A stretch of 64,000 bases of DNA from Bettongia penicillata ogilbyi. Lineage: Eukaryota; Chordata; Mammalia; Diprotodontia; Potoroidae. The stretch is from the NCBI GenBank assembly GCA_023548195.1, contig JAJHZJ010000575.1, positions 437,454 through 501,453 of the forward strand. Reading direction: 5' to 3'. Below are positions 9,280 to 20,511 of the stretch, piece after piece (position 1 is the stretch's first letter; each line of letters opens with the position of its first letter). The notes under the pieces were generated by a model, which worked only from the letters and a program-made list of their open reading frames with translations, searched no databases and was not told the DNA's origin. A program made the translations under genes and the position numbers.

Positions 9280-12200
9280 TTAAATTCTCAGAAGACATCA
9301 AAAGGTCAGACAGATTCACATACAAGTCAGACAGTTTTGAAAGTTACATGTTGAATTTATTCTTCTATGGATTTAAAGTAAAAGCAAATTGTTCAAAAAG
9401 TGATCTACCATTTTAGGCACAATACTTTATTCAGTTCTACAACACTTATGGAAACATACATTGTTTTTTGCATTTGAGAACAAAATAAAAAAATAAATGA
9501 AAGCATGCAATCCATTAAATTAACATATCAAGAATTTAAATGCCTGCTATGTATTATATACTGTGATAGGTGCTAGAGTTAAAAATATAAATGTGAAATA
9601 TTCCTTGCTCTGAAGGAATTCTATGATGGGGGTGGGGTAATTCATGCACATGTTAGTACATCATATATACACGCACATCCATGCATATAGTAGGCATATA
9701 CATATACTCATGCTTATACACACACACACATACAGATTTACATAGAAAAAACATGAGATAATTATTGCAAGGACACTAATAGGTTGTTCTCAAACTATCT
9801 GCTCCAGACCACCACAGTGAACTCACAGGATATTTGAAATTTTTCTTGGAAACATAGCAATACTCAGTATCTATCAGCACCATGTGAATACCTCAAAATT
9901 ATTCAGTTTGAACATTAGATTATGTTGCATTCTTTTTGATGATGTTCTAAGCATTTGAGATATGTTTTTCCTTGCTTCTACTTTCCTCTAAGTTTACTTC
10001 TCAAACTTTCTTGTTACAAGTGTCATATCTTTGTAAAGCTGAGTTTTTAGTGATTCCTATAATAAAAAGGAAGGCCCTCATGACAACCAATAGATTCATC
10101 ATAAGAAATGAAGGTAGTGGTATCCAATCTGATTATAAGATTTAAGAAGTTGTGCAGTACCTGGCAGATGCACATATTCTATTAGTAAGTAATTCTGGTG
10201 ATTTAAAAGTGAAAGGAAAATATAATTCTTTCAATTTATGTATATTATTGTTTTCAAATGACTAAGTTGTTAGGACATGCATACTTATTAAGTTGTTTAA
10301 ACTTAACTACCTAGTGGATGGAACTGTTCAACGTATCTTTCAGCCTAGTGTGTTACACAAAAGAATGTGGTGAGCCAAGAAAATTTGGGAACCTCTGAAC
10401 TGGGGACCTTTGTGAGGAAAGTTGGGAATTCCAAAAGGCAGAGTTGAAGACACAGTACATACCAGTCAATGGGAACTTGGTTATACAATATTTATTGTGA
10501 TGTGAGATGGAATGCTGTGTGATTAATAGCAAGAAGGCTAGTTTGGCTGAATTGCAAAAGAGATGAACAAGAGTAATGTAAATTGCATCTTGAAAGGTAG
10601 CTTGTGAAGGGATTGAAATGTTTTTAATTGTTGTAACTTGCTCTGTCTAAAGGGATTCGTTGATCAGGTCTCCAAGTCCACAATGCCCAGTAGGAAAACT
10701 TTGCTTTTTTCTAAAGGGAATTCAAAAAACCATTGAGGGATTTTCATGTTTTTATGTCTGCTGATTACTGTATTTGAAACAAATCAAAATAAATATTTCA
10801 TCTTAAGATTTGGAGCCACCAAAGAGAAACAGCACAAAGAAGTGACCATTGTTGCATTTATCTGTGTATTTCCAAAGGTAAGCTTCCCTTTCCTCTGGAT
10901 CTCTCGACTGTATCTGAATAAAAGTGCAGTGATTTCCATAATTTTCATTTTTGCTTTTTGTGAGGAAAGTATTAAAGCTCCATTTCCTGTTTATAGAAGT
11001 TTTAGGCTGTTTTCTATTGATGTCAATTATAGAGATAAAAAATTAAAATGTTAAGCAACCACTAGGACCTTTAAAAAGGAATAACACATGCCCTTCTCAG
11101 GACTCATCTTTTTCTTTCCTTTTCTCATTTAGATTCTATCTCTCTCCCCGTGCCACCACTCATCTCTCATCTTTTCTGCCTGTCACTGTCCCTACTTCCT
11201 TTCTCCCTTTCCATCATTCTTTCCTCTCTCCCCTATTTCTCTCTATGTAAATGAAATATACATGATGTACATATCATTCAGCAAGTATTTATTACTTCCA
11301 TACTGTGTGTCAGTCCTTAAGCTATATATTGGAGATCAAAGAGTAAAGCCTTTGCCTTCAAGTACCTCGTAGTATAATAGGGGAGATGATATGATACATA
11401 TATATATATATATATATACATATATATGCACATATATGTACCTATAGACATGATGCATGACAGATGAATGCAAGATAATTAGGGAGGGAGCATAAATTAA
11501 CAGTTGGAGGAGGGAAGGGAACTACAGTCGTGTTGAAATTGATGCTTGTACTGAGTACTGAAGGAAACCAGGGATTTCAAAAGCAGAAGATGATGAAGAG
11601 GGAACAGATTCCACTTATGGTGAAGATCTATTTCAAAGGCATAGAGATGGAAAATGGGTTGTGTTTCCAAGATACCAACATAATTACAGTGTTTATTGAA
11701 CAAAATTTTATTTTTCACCTTGAACTGAGAAATTTCCTACTTTTTAACCTAAAGAATTGCTAATTCCCAGCTATTTTTGTGCATTTCTACCCTCTGCTAG
11801 CATTGACAGCTAACTGAAGTTACTAGAGAAGCATTTTAAGACTCTGTTTTCAGTGAATCTCTCAAAGTAGGTATCTTACACCTAATATCCTTAAAAGTAC
11901 GTGACTTTGGAGAGCTTGTAGTTCGGAAGTGTCCCACCAGGTTTATTTGCTTCAGGGCAAATATCAACAATCTACTGTATCATTGTTATAAGTCATAAAT
12001 ACCTTCCCTTTAATTGCTAACACCTTTTGGATCCTTTCCATTTCCCCCCATTCCCATGCTTCCATATTTGTGAGTCTCAAATTAGACCAAATACCAATGT
12101 AGTATTTTATGTGACTTTGAGCAAGGTATTTCTACTTTTGGAATGGCAGCACAGAAAGCTGTGATAAAACTCTGTTACTGGAATTTGGAGATTTGGATCT

Positions 12201-13060
12201 GACTTCATTCTGTCATTCATTCCCTGTGCCTCCCAAGTTCATTCAGTCTCTTTATCTCTAAAATCAGGACTATTTCTTTGACCCTGTGCAAATCACTTAA
12301 CTAGTCTGGTTCCATTTCTAAAGTGAGTGGGCTAAACTACCAGGAGTTCTTCTGGAATTCCCCAAAACTCTTTAAAAAGATATCTGAGGTCAAAACTATT
12401 TTTGTAATTATAAAAAGATGAATAAATTTCAAATATTAAATATCAGTAGATATAACCCACATAAACAAAAACCCTTGAGGATGTCCTCAATAATTTTTAA
12501 GAATGTGAAGGGGACCTGAGACTAAAATTTTGAGAATTACCTATCTAAATGATTTCAAAACTTCCAGAACTTTCAGCTCTATACCTATGATTCTATGACA
12601 TTAATTAAATGATCAACTTCAGAAGATTGTTGTGAGGAAGGTGCTTTGTAAATGTGACCTGTTGTTTTTATTCTCAATAACATCTATTGCAATAAAAATG
12701 GTAAAAATTCTGCCTGCTGAAGAATATATTAGATTGAGATTTTGTGAAAGTGACTACATGTGCTTACACAGGATTTAACATTCATCTTCTAGGCATTTCA
12801 TTATTACTTAATACAATTCCTAAAATGCATTATTTGAAGTAGACAACAACCCAATTTCTACTGCAATTCACTTTAAATAATCTGAATAAAAGGAGAGTTA
12901 TTATGTGAATTTAAAATTAAGTAATATATCACAGCTTTTCATAGAGCCATTATTTTGAAATATTAAACTCAGTAAAGATTGAGAGTTGATCCTTTTGAAA
13001 AGAGTTGGACTTTATTTTTGACTAATTATTTTATAAAAATATAGAATGTAGATCATGAGT
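9275..13060. other. AT-rich DNA with no supported gene
   Basis: All open frames are short (the longest about 100 codons at 10746-11054) and have no recognisable domain. Fragments resembling old interspersed repeats occur at about 9535-9640 and 11280-11390 (TATTTATTACTTCC.. CTGTGTGTCAG style) and about 12160-12310 (MIR-like). A TA-rich microsatellite lies at about 11397-11425. Confidence 0.5.
11397..11425. repeat. (AT)n microsatellite
   Basis: An ACATATATATAT run next to further CATATATATG sequence. Confidence 0.85.
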
Positions 13061-13064
13061 TGCA

Positions 13065-13245
13065 TCAAGCATTGGGTTAGGAATCAGAAAATCTAGGTGC
13101 TAGACTCAAACTGGCAAATGATCTTAGGCAAGTCTTAAATATCTTCATGTCTCAACTTCTTCATCTACAAGATGAAGCACTTGAAATACACGAGCTATAA
13201 AAGTCTTTCTTATTCAAAAATTCTATGAATTATATTTTTCATTAC
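13065..13245 (+). repeat. MIR SINE
   Basis: It has the MIR order: GGAATCAGAAAATCTAGGTG, a degraded tRNA-like part, TTAGGCAAGTCTTAAAT, then TTCATCTACAAGATGAAG. Well diverged. Confidence 0.7.
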
Positions 13246-13289
13246 AAATTTCACTGATTCTTTAAAGAATTTAAAGTCCTCCATAATTT

Positions 13290-13700
13290 GGTTTCAGTTT
13301 ATCTTTAATCATCTCACTCTATGCCCACATTGATTATTAGTTCTACGCAAATTCTGCTGCTGTCCTTTTTCCAACTCAGTATGCTTCCTCTCTCACCTCT
13401 TTCTATTTTATGGAAGGAGGTGGATCATATGGCATTCCCATGTTTCCTGTGCACTCCAGATCTTTTTACCTATTAAAATCTTTCCCATCTCCTCCATGGA
13501 GTCTCCTCTGATTCCACCACCTCCTTAAATCTCTAAAAAATTTCTAAAAGTGATCAAATATCTTCTTATTAGTTGCACTAGTTTTTTCATATGTGTCTTA
13601 TCCTCTTATTACATTGTAAATTCCTGGAAATAAGAACTATGATTTCCTATCTTTGTAATTCTATTACCTGACATAGCATTTTGATCATAGAAGACATTAC
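13290..13700 (+). repeat. L2 LINE 3' fragment
   Basis: Pyrimidine-rich sequence in the style of the L2 C-terminal ORF and 3'UTR: CTCCATGGAGTCTCCTCTG, then ATTGTAAATTCCTGG and CCTGACATAGCA. Diverged and frameless. Confidence 0.6.
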
Positions 13701-14459
13701 ATAGTTCTAGAAGTAAATTGAACATAGTTACTCAATGGTACAGAACTTGTGCAGTTTGAACTGATTTTCTACTAGATAGTGGGAGCAGAGAATTCTCTAA
13801 GTCTTGTGTCTCAAATAAATGCATTCTTTAACATTTTCTTTAGCATCTTGGGAGAAACATTCTAATTTTAAAGAAAGAACAATGCTCATAGTGAGACTGA
13901 GAAAATTCTCATTATATGTTAACAAATTATTCTACATTCCTAGTGAAAGGGTCCCTCCAAAATGAAGAGCACATTTACTTCAGACAATTCCCAGGCTTAA
14001 ATGCCCTGCTTTCCATTCAAATTTTCTGCCTTTCTCCCATTGACCATTATTCCAGGGTTCACTAAATCTTACTCCTTCAATATGTCTTCTCATATAATTT
14101 ATTTCAATTACTAAGGGAATTGACAAAAGCCATGGTCTGAAGATAAATCCATGATAAAGGCAGATTTATGGCCCTTATCCCCAAAATTAGATCTGGCATT
14201 GACATACAGGAGGAGACCTTTTCAGAACAAAGAAAAGTAGTAGCTATGCTAATTTCCAAGTACCCACATTCCCCACCCACTGCCTTACACAAACAGTTTC
14301 ATCTCTGACATTAGCCATCAGTGTGAATTACAATTTCTATTTTTATATAATTTCTGTGGAAACAAAAAATTCAAACATATCTTATAATACCATAGTTTTA
14401 AGTTCTATGTACTGAATTTTCATTTAATGTTGTGATGGTTTTTATCTTCTCTGAATTCA

Positions 14460-14760
14460 TGGGTCAATCAACAAGCATTTATTGAGCTTCAGTAACTGTG
14501 TTGGGTACTGAGGACACAGGAGTCAAAATGGAACAGTCACTATGCTTAAGAAGGTGGTATCCTATAGGGGAAAATGACATGAGCATATATAATCATACGC
14601 AAAATAAATGCAAGGTATATTTTTAGGCAGGGAGAAATGAGTCACTAGGGAGATAAGGAAAGACTTCATAAGAGAAATTTCCACTTAAGATAAGGTCTAA
14701 GGGAAGCGAGAGATTCTAATAGTTACAAGGCAGGAGAGAGTGAGTTCTGGAATGGGTTTT
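14460..14760 (+). repeat. Ancient interspersed repeat (L2/L3-type style)
   Basis: It begins TCAACAAGCATTTATTGAGC and runs through GGGTACTGAGGACACAGG and AATAAATGCAAGG. Similar start sequences recur at about 11280 and 36080. The exact family was not fixed. Confidence 0.5.
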
Positions 14761-14935
14761 CACCAGTATAAACACATTCCCTTTAAATATTTTAATTGCT
14801 ACCTTAAAAAAGAATTCTTAAGAGGGCAGAGGCAAATGCTTAAACCAATCTGTCTCACCTGTTCTCTGTCCTGTGCTGTTGTTCTCTTCATATATGTGAC
14901 TTACCTTTTTTTAATAAAAACTGAAAAAAACCCAC

Positions 14936-14951
14936 AAAAATATTTGATGTT
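14936..14951 (+). repeat. Left target-site duplication of the HAL1-like element
   Basis: AAAAATATTTGATGTT is identical to 17841-17856 on the other side of the element. Confidence 0.9.
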
Positions 14952-15405
14952 GGGGGGAGGAGCCAAGATGGTGGAGTAGAAAGACTCACGTATGCTAACT
15001 ACGAATCCACAGCCCATAAATTTCCTGTAAAAGGAAGTCCCCACAAATTCTGGAGTACTGCAAACCGCGCAGAAACACACTGGAAGAGATTTCCATTCCA
15101 GAGAGCCCTGGAGAGCCGTCCCCAGGGGTCCGTCTCACTCCGGACATGGAGCTCAGCCCTGCACTGCCCTGGCCATGCGGCCCTAGAGGAGCAGATCCGA
15201 GCAGGCTTCAGGGACGGAATCTCTGGCGGCTGTGAAGGTCCCTCTGCCCACAGACGCTACAGGTCAGTGAGAGAGACTTCTGGGCTGACTGAGAGGGGAG
15301 CGGGGTGTTTCTGTGACTCGGGCCCCCTCGGAAGGCAGTGGCAGAGGCAGAGGCAGTGGCAACCCGGAACTCCCCAAGCAGGCAGGAGCTCCATTACCAA
15401 AGCTC

Positions 15406-15545
15406 TCTGCAAAACCCCCCTAAGGAAACTGAACTTGGGAAGCAGCCCTGCCCCCACCAGCTCCATTACTGAAGGTCTCTGCATAAAGCCCCCGAAGGAA
15501 CTGACCCTGGGAGGTGACCCTGCCCCAACCCAATCACCAGAACTT
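15406..15545 (+). repeat. Two 72-bp 5'UTR monomers in the HAL1-like element
   Basis: The motif TCTCTGC(A)AAA recurs at 15406 and 15478, each followed by a GAACTGA..CTGGGA.. CCCTGCCCC segment. The same monomer is present three times in the copy at 32921. Confidence 0.75.
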
Positions 15546-15691
15546 AAGCTCACATTGAATAGCAGCCACTCCTGCCACGCAAAGCCCTGAGGCTGGGAAG
15601 CAGCATTTGAATATCAGATGCCAAGCACTAGCTGGGAGGATCTAGGCAGGGGTAGAGAGGAATCTCAGAAGTCAAGTAACTGGCTGAGAAA

Positions 15692-16792
15692 ATGCCCAGA
15701 AAAAGGAAGAAAAATAAGACCATAGCGAGCTACTTTATTGGGGAAGAGATGTTCCTTCCTTCCTTCATTTCTGATGAAGAAGTACAATGCTTGCTATCAG
15801 GGAAGGACGTGGAGGTCGGGGCTTCTCTATCCCAGACATCCGAGGTGGATGTCCGGTGGGCTCAGGCCATGGAAGAGCTCAAAAAGGATTTTGAAAATCA
15901 AGTTAGACAGGTGGAGGAAAAACTTGAAAAGAAAGGCAAGAGATGCAAGAAAAGCATGAAAAACGGGTCAATACCTTGTTAAAGGAGATCCAAAAAAATG
16001 CTGAAGAAAATAACACCTTGCGAAATAGGCTCACTCAACTGGCAAAAGAGGTTCAAAAAGCCAATGAGGGGAACAATGCTTTCAAAAGCAGAATTAGCCA
16101 AATGGAAAAAGAGGTTCAAAAGTTCACTGAAGAAAATAGTTCTCTCAAAATTAGAATGGAACAGATGGAGGCTAATGACTTTCTGAGAAACCAATTAATA
16201 ACAAAACAAAACCAAAAGAATGAAAAATGGAAGAGAATGTGAAATATCTCATGGGAAAAACAACTGACCTGGAAAATAGATCCAGGAGAGAAAATTTAAA
16301 AATTATGGGACTACCTGAAAGTCATGATCAAAAAAGGAGCCTAGACATCATCTCTCATGAAATTATCAAGGAACACTGCCCTGAGAGTCTAGAACAGAAG
16401 GGCAAAATAAGTATTGAAGGAATCCATCGATCACCACCTGAAAGAGATCCAAAAAGAGAAACTCCTAGGAACATTGTGGCCAAATTCCAGAACTCCCAGC
16501 TCAAGGAGAAAATCTTGCAAGCAGCTAGGAAGAAACAATTCCAGTATTGTGGAAATAAAATCAGGATAACACAAGGTCTAGCAGCTTCTACATTAAGGGA
16601 TCAAAGGGCATGAATAGTATATTCCAGAAGTCGAAGGACCTAGGACTCAAACCAAGAATCACCTACCCAGCAAAACTGAGTATAATACTTCAGGGGAAAA
16701 TATGGTCTTTCAATGAAATTGAGGACTTTCAAGTTTTCTTGATGAAAAGACCAGAGCTGAAAAGAAAATTTGACTTTCAAACACAAGAATGA
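15692..16792 (+). pseudogene. L1-type ORF1 (RNA-binding chaperone), frameshifted
   Basis: ORF1p of L1 elements is a coiled-coil RNA-binding protein. The start chosen, MPRKRKKNK, is shared with three other copies in the window. The first part is basic. A coiled coil with heptad-like K/E/N runs follows (about 15860-16240), then the conserved domain with GLPESHDQK (about 16310) and IEGIHRSPPERDPKRETPR (16420-16475), and a C-terminal part ending near 16792. The frame changes near 15950, 16235 and 16605. A functional version would be about 365 residues; this copy is dead. Confidence 0.8.
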
Positions 16793-16925
16793 GAAGAAGC
16801 ATAAAAAAAGTAAACAGCAAAGAGAAGTCATAAGGGACTTACCAAAGGTGAACTGTTTACATTCCTACATGAAAGACAATATTTGTAACTCTTAAAAAGT
16901 TTCAGTATCTGGGTAGTTGGTGGGA

Positions 16926-17020
16926 CCACACACAGATGTACACACATGCCCACGCTCACACACACACACGTACATGTGCACGCGCACACACACACACATA
17001 CACACATGCACGCACACACA
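16926..17020. repeat. Imperfect CA-rich microsatellite in the HAL1 3'UTR
   Basis: Interrupted CACACA runs. The same place in the other copies (30478-30530, 32191-32240, 34960-35020) is also CA-rich, so it is an element feature that expands or decays copy by copy. Confidence 0.85.
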
Positions 17021-17528
17021 TAGACAGAGAGCACAGAGTGAATTGAATAGGATGGGACCATATCTTAAAATAAATTAAGATAAATGGTGAGAGAGAAATG
17101 TAGTGGGAAGAGAGAGGGTGAAATGGAATGGGGTAAATTATATCTCATTCAAGAGGCAAGCAGTGGAGGGAAAAAGAGGAGAGCTGAGAAAAAAACATGA
17201 AGTTTACCCTCATCACATTTGACTAAAGGAAGGAGTAAAATGCACACTCTTTTTGGTATGAAAACCTATCTTACAGTACAGCAAAGTGGGGGAGAAGGAG
17301 ATAAGCAGGGAGGGAGGGATGATGGAAGGGAGGGCAATGGGAGAAGGGAGCAATTTGAAGTCAACACTCGGGGAGGGACAGGATCAAAAAACAGAATAGA
17401 AACAATAGGGGGCAGAATAGGATGGAGGGATATACAGTTAGTCTTACACAACACGACTGTTATCGAAGTCATTTGTAAAACTACACAGATATGGCCTATA
17501 TTGAATTGCCTGCCTTCCCAAAGGGAAT

Positions 17529-17550
17529 GGGTGGGGAGGGAGGGATGGGG
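17529..17550 (+). other. G-quadruplex-type motif in the HAL1 3'UTR
   Basis: Four or more runs of three or four G separated by one or two bases (GGGTGGGGAGGGAGGGATGG...). Equivalent motifs sit at the same element position at 31063-31084, 32745-32770 and 35543-35558. Confidence 0.7.
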
Positions 17551-17856
17551 AAAATTTGGAACTCAAAGTTTTAGGAACAACGGTTTAGTATTGTTGTTGC
17601 TACTAGGAAATAAGAAATACAGTTTATGGGGAATGGAAAGTCATCTGGCCCTACAGGACAAAAGCGAAGATGGGGATAAGAGAAGGGAGGGATGATAGAA
17701 GAGAGGGCAGATTGGTGATAGGGAAAATTAGAATGCTCAGTGTATTGGGGTGGGAGGAAGGGATAAATGGGGAGAAAATTCAGAACCCGAAATTTTGTGA
17801 AAGTGAATGTAAAAAGTTAAATAAATAAATTTATATTAAAAAAAATATTTGATGTT

Positions 17857-19540
17857 TTCAGTGGCATTTTAAAAATAAATTTTGTTAGCAGTGGGTATGT
17901 TTCCTTAACAATCATAAATAGGACAGTGTAACCTATTTGAAATATGTTTAGTATTTTAGCAGCTTATATTAGCTGTTATCTAAAAGAACACAATGTGATG
18001 GGATTGGGTTGTATAGAAATTCTACTAGATATGAAGTTTTCCTTCATATCATTTTGTGTGAGAGAAATGGATTTGCCCTAATTGAGGACACAATCAATTT
18101 CGAGAAATCAACAAGAAGCAATAATTCATACTTTTTTATGCTTTAAAGTTTACGAAGAGTTTCCTTCTGATCAATCCAGTGAGCAGGTAATTTAGGTATT
18201 ACTATTTTCCCACTTTACAGAGGAAGAAATTATAGGAAGGCCTATAAATATGAAGTATTTTGCCCACAATTATACATGATTCCATCATTAATATGTATTG
18301 GAATGGAGATTATTCCATGGAAGAGAATAGAAAGGAGAAATTAAGTCCTCTAATTCCAAATACAATGGTCTTTTAATTGCAATAACTTAAAACAAAGAGA
18401 GAAATGGAATGATAGGGAAAGATGGTATTGAGGTGAGGGGAACTGAATTTTAGCAATTTTATGCCTTAAAGTCAGAACCCAGCACAGATAATTTAATGTT
18501 CTTTACACTGGAAAAGGAGGAAAAGATTGACCCTTTAATGATAGCACTGGCATTTATTAGAGCAATTGAAGGTCCTACAGAGTGTCAGGCAGGGAGATTT
18601 AAAAAAACAATTTTGGTGGTGGGGAGCAAGGAATGAAGAGATGATGAGAGACTGGCCATATATCTCTTTAATTATAGCCATAGGGAGAACCACATCTCTG
18701 TGTGAGCATGCTAATAATTAGCAGTGGTGATTTCACTATAATTTGTAAAGTGTGAGCAATGCAAAATACCCTGGATAATTTAATAAGCTATCAGGGTAGT
18801 CACTTTTAGTAGACCTTCTTTAAATTACTAACCTAAAAATATCAAAACAGACAGAAATTCTTCATTTTTTCCCCTAGAATTCTAATGGTATTTTGATACT
18901 TCTCTTTTTAGATCTGATATAATTAAAACTAAGTCATGCTCTATATCAATTGCAAGCTCAGGGAGACAGAAGATAGTAAAATTTCATGTTGATACCTTAT
19001 AAGCAAAAGGTAGAAGACTGAGTTTCAAATGTGGATAGATGTAAGGTAGTAGAAGTAATGAAAAATAATCCTAATTATTGTACCTAAAATATGGAAAGGT
19101 TGTTCCTTGAAAATTTTGGTCTAAATACGATGAAAAAGCTGAAAAAGGGTATTGAAGAAACATGTTTAAGGTTTTGGAAGCAAAACAAACATACCATTCT
19201 ACTTCATTACAAAGCAGGAATCTTTGCTCTTGAAATTCTATGGAAGTCATCATTATGACTCTCTAAAAGAGTTAGAACAGAGGAAGAGAAAGCCCAGAAA
19301 AGGACAACTAAAATGATCAAATTAATGGAGGATCTTCCAGACAATAACACACTAAAAATAGGAGATAAGTGCCTCACGCTTAATGAACGTTCAATGATTG
19401 AGGGGGGTACAATTTAGAGTTAAGGATACCACACCAAAGAAACTTAGACTTGTTTACACCCTAATCTCTCCTGAAAGATGTTAGGAGAAAGAAGTAGGCA
19501 TGTTTGAGGTGCATCCTAATACATATCCCAAATCTCTGTT
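17857..19540. other. AT-rich DNA upstream of the OR gene, no supported gene
   Basis: No frame with a recognisable domain. 18130-18290 resembles an antisense MIR (CCCACTTTACAGAGGAAGAA, GTATTTTGCCCACAATTA). A far-upstream OR first exon and promoter may lie here but could not be located. Confidence 0.45.
18130..18290 (-). repeat. Antisense MIR SINE
   Basis: CCCACTTTACAGAGGAAGAA followed by TTTTGCCCACAATTATACA is the reverse-complement order of the MIR core. Confidence 0.55.
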
Positions 19541-19543
19541 TTC

Positions 19544-19545
19544 AG
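19544..19545 (+). promoter_or_regulatory. Likely splice acceptor before the OR coding exon
   Basis: CTCTGTTTTCAG precedes the coding ATG by nine bases. OR genes commonly have non-coding 5' exons spliced just before a single coding exon. This argues against the in-frame upstream ATG at 19504. Confidence 0.55.
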
Positions 19546-19554
19546 GACACTGAG

Positions 19555-20511
19555 ATGACTGAAAATGTCTCTTTGACAACTGAGTTTATCCTCACTGGAT
19601 TTACAGATCATCAAGAACTGAAGATTCTTCTATTCATACTTTTCCTTATAATCTACCTGATAACCATAATAGGCAACATTGGACTGGTGATATTAATTTC
19701 AGCTGAACCCCAACTACACTCACCTATGTATTTGTTTCTTGGTAACTTGGCATTTATGGATGCTTTTAGTTCATGTGCTGTTACTCCTAAGATGTTAATG
19801 AACTTCTTTTCTAAGGATAGAATGATTTCCCTTCATGAATGTATGGTACAATTTTATTTTCTTTGCTTTTCTGAAACTTCAGCCTGTTTTCTCCTAGCAT
19901 CCATGGCATATGACCGCTATGTGGCGATATGTAATCCACTTCATTATCCCATCATGATGTCAAAGAAACTCTCCATTCAGATGATCACTGGATCACTCGT
20001 AGCTGGCAGTCTACATTCTATGATTCATGTTGGTTTTCTCTTCAGATTAACTTTCTGTAAGTCACATGAAATCAATCACTTTTTTTGTGATGTTCTTCCT
20101 TTATTCCGACTCTCTTGTACTGACCCTTATATTAATCAATTGATGATATTCATCATTTCAGGTCCAATTCAAGTCTTCACTCTAGGAGTTGTCTTATTGT
20201 CTTATCTTTACATACTTTTTACTATCTTTAGGATGAAATCAAAGGAGGGACGAGGCAAAGCCTTTTCCACCTGTGCATCCCATTTTGTATCTGTCTCAAT
20301 TTTCTATGGTTCTCTTATCATTATGTATATTCGGCCAGGTGCGGTTGATGAAGGAGCCATAGACATACCTGTTGCCATTTTTTATACAATAGTAATACCC
20401 TTTTTAAATCCTTTTATTTATAGCCTGAGAAACAAGGATGTAATTAGTGTCCTGAGAAAAACTATGGAGAAAAAAAACTCAGGGGGATTTGGAACAAAAT
20501 TTGTACACTGA
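19555..20511 (+). CDS. OR5K-like: Olfactory receptor, OR5K-like, intact single-exon coding sequence
   Basis: A seven-transmembrane G-protein-coupled odorant receptor expected in the cilia of olfactory neurons, coupling to the olfactory G protein. The 318-residue frame is complete. It shows an N-glycosylation site at N4, GN at 40-41 (TM1), [14 protein letters not shown] (57-70), the disulfide Cys 96, [10 protein letters not shown] (117-126) at the end of TM3, extracellular-loop cysteines 168, 178 and 188, KAFSTCASH (235-243) before TM6, and [12 protein letters not shown] (282-293) in TM7. The [16 protein letters not shown] start and [10 protein letters not shown] resemble mammalian OR5K members most closely. 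I start at 19555 because an acceptor-like site lies just before it; the upstream ATG at 19504 would add 17 residues unlike any OR N-terminus. No ligand can be named. Confidence 0.95.
   Translation: MTENVSLTTEFILTGFTDHQELKILLFILFLIIYLITIIGNIGLVILISAEPQLHSPMYLFLGNLAFMDAFSSCAVTPKMLMNFFSKDRMISLHECMVQFYFLCFSETSACFLLASMAYDRYVAICNPLHYPIMMSKKLSIQMITGSLVAGSLHSMIHVGFLFRLTFCKSHEINHFFCDVLPLFRLSCTDPYINQLMIFIISGPIQVFTLGVVLLSYLYILFTIFRMKSKEGRGKAFSTCASHFVSVSIFYGSLIIMYIRPGAVDEGAIDIPVAIFYTIVIPFLNPFIYSLRNKDVISVLRKTMEKKNSGGFGTKFVH

Larger units (their letters stand above)
14952..17840 (+). mobile_element. HAL1-like element: L1 5'UTR, ORF1 and 3'UTR, no ORF2
   Basis: It opens GGGGGAGGAGCCAAGATGG, the 5' start of marsupial L1-type elements. 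A 740-base GC-rich 5'UTR is followed by a frameshifted ORF1 (15692-16792), then about 1 kb of G-rich 3'UTR with a CA repeat, ending in a TAAATAAAT-type tail. A perfect 16-bp target duplication flanks it, so both ends are complete. There is no reverse transcriptase or endonuclease between ORF1 and the tail. Elements of this plan are known as HAL1 (half-L1) in mammals. It must have been copied by enzymes supplied elsewhere. Confidence 0.87.

Noticed and set aside
17219..17695. 158-codon frame in the HAL1 copy as an ORF2 remnant
   Set aside because: G-rich 3'UTR reading without reverse-transcriptase or endonuclease motifs; the same frame is broken in the sister copies.
19504..19554. Upstream in-frame ATG as the OR start
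   Set aside because: The added 17 residues are unlike OR N-termini and an acceptor-like site lies between the two ATGs.
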